DNA from: Schistosoma mansoni
Lineage: Eukaryota > Platyhelminthes > Trematoda > Strigeidida > Schistosomatidae
Reading direction: 5' to 3'
DNA: 64,000 nucleotides
Assembly: GCF_000237925.1 (NCBI RefSeq)
Contig: NC_031495.1
Location: 64,276,939 to 64,340,938, forward strand
The notes under the pieces are model-generated. The model was not told the origin of the DNA. It ran no database searches and saw nothing but the letters and a program-made list of their open reading frames with translations. Position numbers and translations under genes: made by a program. Below are positions 57,095-64,000 of the stretch, piece by piece (the first letter of the stretch is position 1; each line of letters begins with the position of its first letter).

Positions 57095-57425
57095 AACTCC
57101 TGAGATCATGAGTAAACTGAAGCCAGATCACCATGAAAAATCTGGAAGCATTGGACGGCCGTTTCGTCCTACTGTGGGACTCCTGAACAGTGCCCATCCA
57201 CGATCCCGCCTAGCAAGATTCGAACACAGGACCTATCGGTCTCGTGCGTGAACGCTTAACCTCTAGTTCACTGAGCCAACATCCAACGGTGTTAATGTCT
57301 AACTTCAACTAATCCATAAAATTGACTGACATATCCACCATTGTCTTCAGTGAGTTACTATCTCACAACAACTTCAATTGACACATCATCTCAACTATTA
57401 AAATTACTATGATATTCACAAATTC
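57095..57425 (-). mobile_element. SINE-B, full length
   Basis: Mirror of 5285-5633. Box A and box B are good (GTTAAGCGTTCACGCACGAG; TGTGTTCGAATCTTGC). The ribozyme has stem II, GAAA and GTC intact, but CUGANGA reads TTCAGGA. Inverted terminal arm at 57370-57425. Confidence 0.75.
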
Positions 57426-57554
57426 CATTCTGATAATGATGTTCGATTGTTTGAATTGCACATGATGTATGAAGGAGAATATATTCGTTGATAACTATCG
57501 ATGTTGAAAGCTTCATGTGTTACGTTACATAGTTTGTGAAAGTTATCAGTAGTT

Positions 57555-58520
57555 TGGAATTCTTTCCTTCGTGATGATGCTTCTGGCGGCCTAGAACCTC
57601 TTGAAACCTTGAAGTTAGTGCTTGTTTGATCTGTTTCTAATTGTCTTTCATAGTAGTTTCTTCTTCTTTGTGTAGATCCTGCAAGGCTTGGAACCTGTCG
57701 TTGAAAGTTATCTGGATTTGGTTGAGTTTGTCAGTATGTCGAAAGAGGGCTGTAATAAACCTTTGTAATGTTGTTTCTCCAGTTTTCTTCATATCCAGTG
57801 TTGTTCACTTCAACCTTGACGTTTAGGTCTCACATCAGGATGTTCAAGGCCTTTCCTGGGTACTTAGCTACGACCGATCTTACCCTCACATAATACTGAT
57901 CATTATCGTTTTCATTGCTATCGTTGTTGATGGCATAACACTGGATAACATTCATTGTGATTCCCTCCTTTGTTTTGAAGGATGCCTTGATCCATGAGAT
58001 TTCTATCTTATAAGTGATTTACGTGCTTCTCTGCACAGCATCAGAGCAACTTCCTGTGTGTGCGAAGCATTTTCTTCTTCATGACCAGCGTACACCATTT
58101 CTCTCTAATCTTATCTTCTCTGTCCAGCTTGCATCCAATGGGTCTCATTTATTCTGAAAACCATCAAGTTGTATCTTCTCATTTCCGTAGTTATTTGATT
58201 AGTCCTCCGGTTACCCACATTGTCCGAACATTCTACGTATCTATATTAGTTGTTTCCCTGGTTGTTAGAAAGGGAATCGGCCTTGTGACCTCCGAAGAAC
58301 TTCGGATTTCATCATTAGGCGTCATAATTCTTTTGATAGTAAATTCTTCAACTCGGAGAGTAGAGTTTAAATGATTAAAATTATTTTTTCTGCCTAACCT
58401 TTTTCAGCAAGCTTGTTTTTTACGGGCAGGGGTCACTGATCCAATGTTCAGCCCTCCTCCTTTACGCGGGACTGGGACCCTCAGTAAATCGAGAAGAGCT
58501 ACAGGTGTAGTTAAGTGAAC
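57555..58520 (-). mobile_element. RTE leader and endonuclease-region fragment
   Basis: Minus strand: leader (58520: ACTACACCTGTAGCTCTTC), then sequence around 58255-58200 corresponding to the endonuclease start (WNVRTMW-like), and at 57555-57700 the linker that corresponds to [11 protein letters not shown] and KHHHEGKNS. Frames are broken; the RT is absent. A 5' portion, unlike the many 3' fragments. Confidence 0.65.
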
Positions 58521-58990
58521 TCAGTGTTAGTCAATACTTCTCAGATTTTACTAGGTGATTCTGTAATTACATATTAAAACACATCCGATTGTCCCCCATT
58601 GTGTTCTTATTCACTATACTACCACTGATCACGAAGTTTGCGAAGTCGATGCGAACCCAGTATTTATTTCCAAATACATAAATTAACAATGAAGCTTTCT
58701 GTTATATACCGAAGAGAATTATGAATGGTAACTTTTGAGAACTATTTATGAACCAATATGATACTTATATTTCCTATTGTTTGATTGTTAACGAATTAAA
58801 CTACTCATATTCGTGTCCCTCTTATCATAAGCTTTGTTTTTGACCAATGATCTTGAGTTATCCCTAGTCTATTAATTGCTGCCTCCCACATTCACAGCCA
58901 CATTTGGCTAAATCTTTTACAAATGTTATTTTCCATTTTATTGGTACGATATGGTCAGTCTTTTGGGTATATAAACTTAGTATGTTTGAA
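58521..58990. other. No recognised gene
   Basis: AT-rich. A short open frame at 58923-59162 runs into the family E repeat and is judged non-coding. Confidence 0.35.
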
Positions 58991-58994
58991 ATAC

Positions 58995-59200
58995 AATGAT
59001 TCATACCGCAGAGGCTGTTATTGGTGTTTTGGACTTAACTGGCTGGGCTACGCAGAAACAGGACCGATTAGCACTCTAGACTGCTCGTATGGTTTTCGTG
59101 TGTCACTGTTCCAATCGATAATTCGCTGCTCTCTGATTGTCGATTTTAACGTCATACGTTAACTGGGCACCCACTCGGCCACAAGATATAACAGTTATCA
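58995..59200 (+). repeat. Family E repeat
   Basis: Matches 38440-38680 (GCAGAGGCTGTTATTGGTGT, CTCTAGACTGCTCGTA). Its right end GGGCACCCACTCGGCCACAAG resembles 32855-32880. Confidence 0.55.
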
Positions 59201-59342
59201 AGTTATTTCTAATGATATTGTTCAAGTTTATCATTCAATTATGATTATGATCCATTTCATATCAAGTTGTCTTGTTTTAATTAGACCAATCATTTGAATT
59301 GATTCATTTAAACCTATAAGGTTATTCCAGTCTATATTTCAT

Positions 59343-59385
59343 TAGGGGGTAACAAGCGTAAGTAACTAAGTAAGTAAGTATAAGG
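59343..59385 (+). mobile_element. RTE tail remnant
   Basis: GGGGGTAACAAGCGTAAGTAACTAAGTAAG, only the terminus. Confidence 0.6.
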
Positions 59386-59499
59386 TCATTCCATTTTGTA
59401 TACCAGCATGATTTCATTTGTTACCAGTTATGCTGCAATAAAGATCTATCTATATTGATCTTTGAATAGTCTTGTTTCTTTTTGTTCTTTGATTCATTC

Positions 59500-60378
59500 A
59501 TGTATATCTATAATTTATATGGGAAACGTATTAGTTTAAAAGAAGCGGGAAATGTACAAAAATTAAAATATGATCAATATTTCCATCATAGGATATCTTC
59601 ATCAAGGTCAACTGATGATAAACACTATAGGTCAAGTAATACTCATATGAATTCACCATGGGATTATGAATTACAAAGATATTTAATACAAGGTGGACGT
59701 CAATCATTAACACCATTAAGATTACAGAATACTAAACGGTCTATTCAAAGTGCTGGTTCACGGTTATTAAAAGAATATGAAATAAGAGAAAGTGAATATC
59801 AAGAAGAAGAAGAAGTTAAGGTGAATTCAAAGTTAGGTAATGAACAGAAACATGATATTTCGGATCATGTGAATAAAGATGATGCTGCTGAAGATACTGC
59901 TGATGCTGATGCTCCTGCTGTTGCTGAGGATGATGATGAATTTTGGAATATTGATTTCAATGCAAAAGATTATTCATCTAAAAAACATTCTTATTCAACT
60001 AATGGTAATACTTTACATGGAAAAGATAATAATAATAATGATATGAAATCCTACAGTTTACGTATAACATTCACTGATATGATACAAAAGATTGAAGATA
60101 ATCAAGGTATGGGGATTCATACATTCACTGATTCAAATGATACAGTCAATAATAAAGATGATATTCATTCTTCATCTTCTTTATCAAATTCTACTTCTTC
60201 ATCTACTGTACTATCACATTCAGGTCTTCATACAAAGGCATCATTACCATCATCGTCATCGGAATCAATACCAACCTTTACTTCTTCTTCTTCATTCAAT
60301 GAAATTCTTGATCATTCTAATGATGATGAAATTGATATGTCAAGTAAATTCATATTACATTCAATGAAAAAGATACAG
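59500..60378 (+). CDS. Probable host exon, low-complexity acidic and serine-rich protein
   Basis: A single uninterrupted frame of 293 codons from the first ATG (59500) to a strong splice donor, CAG|GTAAGG at 60378/60379, in phase 0; a stop follows 12 bases into the putative intron. An in-frame TAG at 59467 limits the frame upstream. It may be a first coding exon, or an internal exon entered at the AG at 59533-59534 after a pyrimidine-rich tract (59471-59493). Composition: a charged N-terminal third with DYELQRYLIQGGRQS, an acidic block around residues 126-150 (DDAAEDTADADA, then EDDDEFWNIDF), a polyasparagine stretch, and a serine-rich block around 222-262. No signal peptide, membrane segment or known domain was recognised. 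Codon use is AT-rich as in schistosome genes. Not related to any repeat in the window. Confidence 0.6.
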
Positions 60379-61105
60379 GTAAGGATTTGAATGACGACAT
60401 ATTCTTTCTCTATATACTGATACAAACATTATGTTGGAAGGTTTAGACAGTTGATGATCAATTGGGTCTCCTAGTGATTACCACTGATTAACTCGTATCA
60501 GCCCCATTGTATCACCATATCAAATTACTTTGACTAGTGGTTGCATTGTACAGTAATTGGTAAGACATTACAATCATAATTGGATAATTACGAATTTCGT
60601 TACTATCATGTGATAGGTTAGTGACAAACCAATACCAGGGGGGGACTGAAAATGTGAATCGGAAGTAATTACTTACATGATGCTATGGTGAAATCTCTAT
60701 TGATTCATATTTCGAGCCATATCTGATAACGTATCAAGCCACTTAGTTGGATCACCTCTAGAACTTTAGTTGCTTGGTTGTGGGTGATACGACACATACA
60801 AGTCATATTCAAATTTCCTTCAGATAACGACATTGTATCATTGATTAGCTACCCCCCTACTTATTTCACTCAGTTCCAGAGTCGGAAAATAATGTACAAT
60901 ACGGAAGTTATGGGGGTTGCTATCATGACAAGCCCATTTTGGTTATTCTAGCATCTGGACAAACTAATTGGCTAATTCACCTCAAGCCATATTTATAGTG
61001 TCACCTATTCACTCATTAACAACCGACCGTTTTTTTAAATGACCGTATGTGTGTTTATTACTTAACCGATTCACTACATGTCTATAACTCATTTTTGTTC
61101 GACTA
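60379..61105 (+). other. Probable intron of the exon above; no repeat firmly assigned
   Basis: Starts with GTAAGG. Sequence at 60530-60620 (GACTAGTGGTTGCATTG, ATGTGATAGGTTAGTGACA) weakly recalls family C. No second exon was recognised by eye. Confidence 0.4.
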
Positions 61106-61109
61106 TAAA

Positions 61110-61600
61110 TATCAGGTCACGCTTGGTTAAATTGAGTTGGCTCACATTCCTTCTCCAAGCCTTTTCGTCCCGCTTTCTTCCCTTCGTTTCCCTTGTAGAT
61201 CATTAACGTTAATGATCTCAGTCGAATGGTTGGGAGCCTACTCAAGTTAGACGGGAAAGGTGTGACGAACCAGCTAACTATGAAGTCGCACCTCGCGGCC
61301 AACACCTAACGTGATTACCCGTTCTATGTATCAAAGTACTATCGCTGGTGTGAAGACCGTATAACACAAAGGACGTTATTACAGAAATGTATTAGTAAAG
61401 AAGGTAAAAGCGAAAGTGTAACCACCACCGCATGAACCAGTTCATGGGGTACGATGTGCGTCGATCGTCCTTGACCCTAACAGGGATCAATGATCTATTC
61501 GATATTCAGTGACCCGACTGCTGAATGATTTGGCTGGGGCTTAGTGACATTTCACTAGCCCTACACCCTGATTGTCTGTTCTGATCAACGATTGTATGAA
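61110..61600 (+). repeat. Family G repeat, longest copy
   Basis: Matches 14885-15250 in the same direction (GTATAACACAAAG-AC, TCCTTGACCCTAACAGGGATCAATGA). The palindrome GATCATTAACGTTAATGATC at 61198-61217 is perfect. Confidence 0.65.
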
Positions 61601-62400
61601 ATATACGTATTCATAATCCATCCTCGTATTTGACTTATTTAACTCTGTTATTTGCTAACACGAGTTAACTCGATGGTTATGTACGAGGATTAACTGCATG
61701 TAAATTTCAATAACAATCATTTATACAATTTAAACAGAGTCAGATACACGAGAGTCACTAAGAAGTCACTAAAATAACATTCGTAAGACAAGATCAAGCT
61801 AGTCAAGATGGTGACGTCAAATGACTTGTCGTCACTCTGACAGAACACTCATTGTCTAACGTTTACATGGTATTGCCACTAGTTATCAGTAGCAGACAAA
61901 AGTTCCAGTCAGTCCTGCGGATGCACTTTGCATTTAGGAGGTACAAGATACATTTCATGCTTAAGGATATCAAATACCAACCAATTAAGTGCTATTTGGA
62001 TTCCCTGTGTATCATATCACATGACATAGTCATAATTGGATATTAAATAGTATATCAGAATATTTGAAAAATGAAAATATGCTTAATTCTGGACTGTAAG
62101 TTGAATGTTCACAATTCCATTTATGACCAAATTAACTAAGGTTTCGATCGATTTAACCTGTGATTATTAATGTATTTCTTTTACAATCTCTTCTTGAATT
62201 CGATGATAACTTACGAATACCCTAATAGTAAAATTCCTGGAATAAGGCTAGTTCGAATCTTTCAGAGAGCATAAGTTCCTCTCTAAGATTCTTAATATTC
62301 CTAGCTGACAAATGGCAGCTACTATGAACTGTATATCTTAGATTCCCTGCTTTTTGATTTAGAATATATAATATTGAAACATAGTGTGTGAGATATTGAA
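61601..62400. other. No recognised gene
   Basis: A short open frame at 61852-62046 has no recognisable domain. AT-rich, probably intronic or intergenic. Confidence 0.35.
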
Positions 62401-62401
62401 G

Positions 62402-62728
62402 CCAAAACCACGTCTGTTGTGAGATATCAACTCACTGAAGACAATTGGAGGACGGTTGCTCAACTTCGTGGATTGGTTGAAGTTAGACATTAACACCGTT
62501 AGATGCCGACTCAATGGTCTAGTGGTTAAGCGTTCGCACACGAGACTGGTGGGTCCTGGGTTCAAATCTCGCGAGACGGGATCGTGGATGCGCGCTACTG
62601 GGGAGTCCTACAATAGGACGAAACGGCCATATAATGCTTCCAGGCTTTCCATGGTGGTCTAGATCCAACTGCCCCATGATTTCAACTATGAAAAGACTGA
62701 AATCTCCACAAAACCCCTTCTTACTATA
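62402..62728 (+). mobile_element. SINE-B, full order, ribozyme damaged
   Basis: Middle block (TCTGTTGTGAGATATCAACTC), excellent box A TGGTCTAGTGGTTAAGC and box B GGGTTCAAATCTCGCGAG, ribozyme region with CTGGGGA in place of CUGANGA and ATA for GTC, tail to TCTCCACAAAACCCC. Outside the inverted duplication, hence an independent insertion. Confidence 0.8.
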
Positions 62729-63014
62729 ACCAACTATTTGTGTGCTTGGTTGATCTACCTTAAAGTTTTATTGTTTCCAATTTAACTGTTTTTTTTCCTG
62801 ATTTGAAAGACTCTTTTAACTGTCATATAAAACAATTTCACTTAACTATTGAATTATTTGTTTGAATTTATTTTAAGCCTATAAAGTTATTCAAACGGAT
62901 TATTATAGCTGGTCTACTATTACGTGCAACATTAAATCTTATCAGGTAGGTTTATCAGGAAGACGAAGTCTCTAATTGATGTTCACTGTCTATATTCCTG
63001 ATGGCCTAAGGTAG

Positions 63015-63525
63015 TGTATTTATTTCTTTTTTAAAACACATAAATATTGGTACAAGGGGGCACCAGATATATATGCAAAACAGAAATCTCATTTGACTTG
63101 TGTGAGAGCCGTAATACTGCCCAGGTGCCCAAACCGAAACAGGTGGTTTTCTTAGAGGGCCACACCCGAAGCAACACTTCAACCTTAAGATCTGATCCAC
63201 AAGGCAGTGCAGGAGCATCGTGAGCAGATGCAGTCCCATGGTAGCCGGTGACCAACCATTGATTCATACGCTATTTGTTCCCTCAGCAGGATACTGGAGC
63301 CAGTCCATGAGGGTTTTCCAACTCCCGTAGGTGAACATTCCTCCAACCCGGTTAAAGCACCGTACATTGGCTTTTCGTCCTCTCAATTTGGTAAACAACA
63401 GTAATGCGACTGTGAGAAGGCAGTGAGTAGGACTTCCCTGACAGAGGCTATATACGCGTGGCCATGTGAGAGCATTTGGAGAAGGAGAGCGGACTCTCCC
63501 CACTCTCAGCCGTACCAGGGATGAC
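63015..63525 (-). repeat. Family F repeat
   Basis: Very close to 50045-50595, lacking about 40 bases (the CACCACTGGTTTGGA segment and one CCGTGAACAT). The high similarity suggests recent activity or conversion of this family. Confidence 0.7.
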
Positions 63526-64000
63526 TATGATTTATGGATGGATGAAATAACCCGATTTAGGATAACAGGTCTCGGATTTCAAGGCTATGATTTATTGAAA
63601 TCAGAGCAATGACCTGAAGTCTTCACGTTGTGCATTTTATCTTAAAAGAGGTTTTATGAAATCCAGTGACGACATAAACTATCTATTGAATTTTTCTTGA
63701 AAAACATTTTATTATATTAATTAGACTGTTGATATGCTCATCGAGGTCAAACAGATCTTATGACGCCTCAAGATCAATCATTAGATGAGAGAAGTAGGTA
63801 TTCGTGGGTCATTTTATATGAATTATTCATCTAATCACAGTTACCACCCAGATATTTCTTTCTATGTCAGTTCGGACAGATGTACTAAAAGTTATTGTGC
63901 TTTACCGATAAACATTTCCACTCAGTCTTTTGTATGGTCCATATCACCCAGGATTTCTTTATTTACACCACCTTCAAACAACAAAAGCTTTGAGATGAAT
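63526..64000. other. No recognised gene
   Basis: AT-rich, no repeat family recognised, no open frame of note. Confidence 0.35.

Larger units (their letters stand above)
30800..57520 (-). repeat. Right arm of the giant inverted duplication
   Basis: Mirror partner of the left arm. It is longer because it carries private insertions: an LTR element at 42180-45316, a LINE-2 copy at 46278-47524 and an extra SINE-B at 34838-34935. It lacks the LINE-2 copies that sit at 10545-12305 and 22141-22504 in the left arm. Block order is preserved, so the simplest reading is one inverted duplication event followed by independent insertions. Between about 36.5 and 41 kb the match to 17.8-21.2 kb is patchy; the two arms there contain different dispersed repeats. 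Confidence 0.85.

Noticed and set aside
59531-59716. Minus-strand frame opposite the host exon
   Set aside because: Shadow of the longer plus-strand frame, which has a strong splice donor.
62500-62575. A tRNA gene suggested by GGTCTAGTGGTTAAGC and GGTTCAAATC
   Set aside because: It lies in the SINE-B head and continues into the ribozyme region; no acceptor stem.

Overview
The window reads as repeat-packed flatworm DNA, almost certainly from the genus Schistosoma; the species cannot be fixed from the sequence. The evidence is the Smα-type tRNA-headed SINE with a hammerhead ribozyme (known from schistosome genomes), RTE retrotransposons of the SR2/Perere-3 type, a Merlin transposase remnant, a Penelope-like GIY-YIG remnant, Ty3/gypsy remnants, AT-rich composition and long (TA)n runs. 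There is no operon, CRISPR array, rRNA gene or genuine tRNA gene. Only one coding stretch looks like a host exon (59.5-60.4 kb, unknown function).

The main architecture is one very large inverted duplication. Unique-looking sequence, SINEs and LINE pieces from about 5.2 to 28.1 kb recur in mirror order and opposite orientation from about 57.5 back to 30.8 kb. The spacer of about 2.7 kb holds a gutted Merlin transposon, an Smα SINE and a fragment of a dispersed repeat. Each arm has private later insertions: LINE copies in the left arm at 10.5-12.3 and 22.14-22.5 kb, and a LINE (46.28-47.52 kb) and an LTR element (42.18-45.32 kb) in the right arm. Several sit between short target-site duplications with an empty site in the other arm. 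The arms have drifted visibly, so the duplication is not a simple recent assembly artefact, although two 200-N gaps lie in the region.

Repeat layers, named here only for convenience: Smα SINEs with hammerheads; SINE-B, a second tRNA-headed family that also carries a hammerhead core and often has long terminal inverted repeats; RTE copies ranging from a long open reverse transcriptase (25.3-27.5 kb) to internally deleted derivatives, one of which keeps a 219-residue open frame; LINE-2, a second non-LTR lineage; DUP-A, a 0.7-1.5 kb unit in five copies; and dispersed families C to I. Flanks: 0-5.2 kb holds LINE-2, DUP-A, SINE-B, an F repeat and two Smα copies. 57.5-64 kb holds an RTE endonuclease-region fragment, the host exon, a G repeat, a SINE-B and an F repeat.

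The most unexpected items are the two hammerhead-bearing SINE families side by side, the inverted-repeat ends of SINE-B, and a Panacea/SocA-like domain piece next to the second assembly gap.
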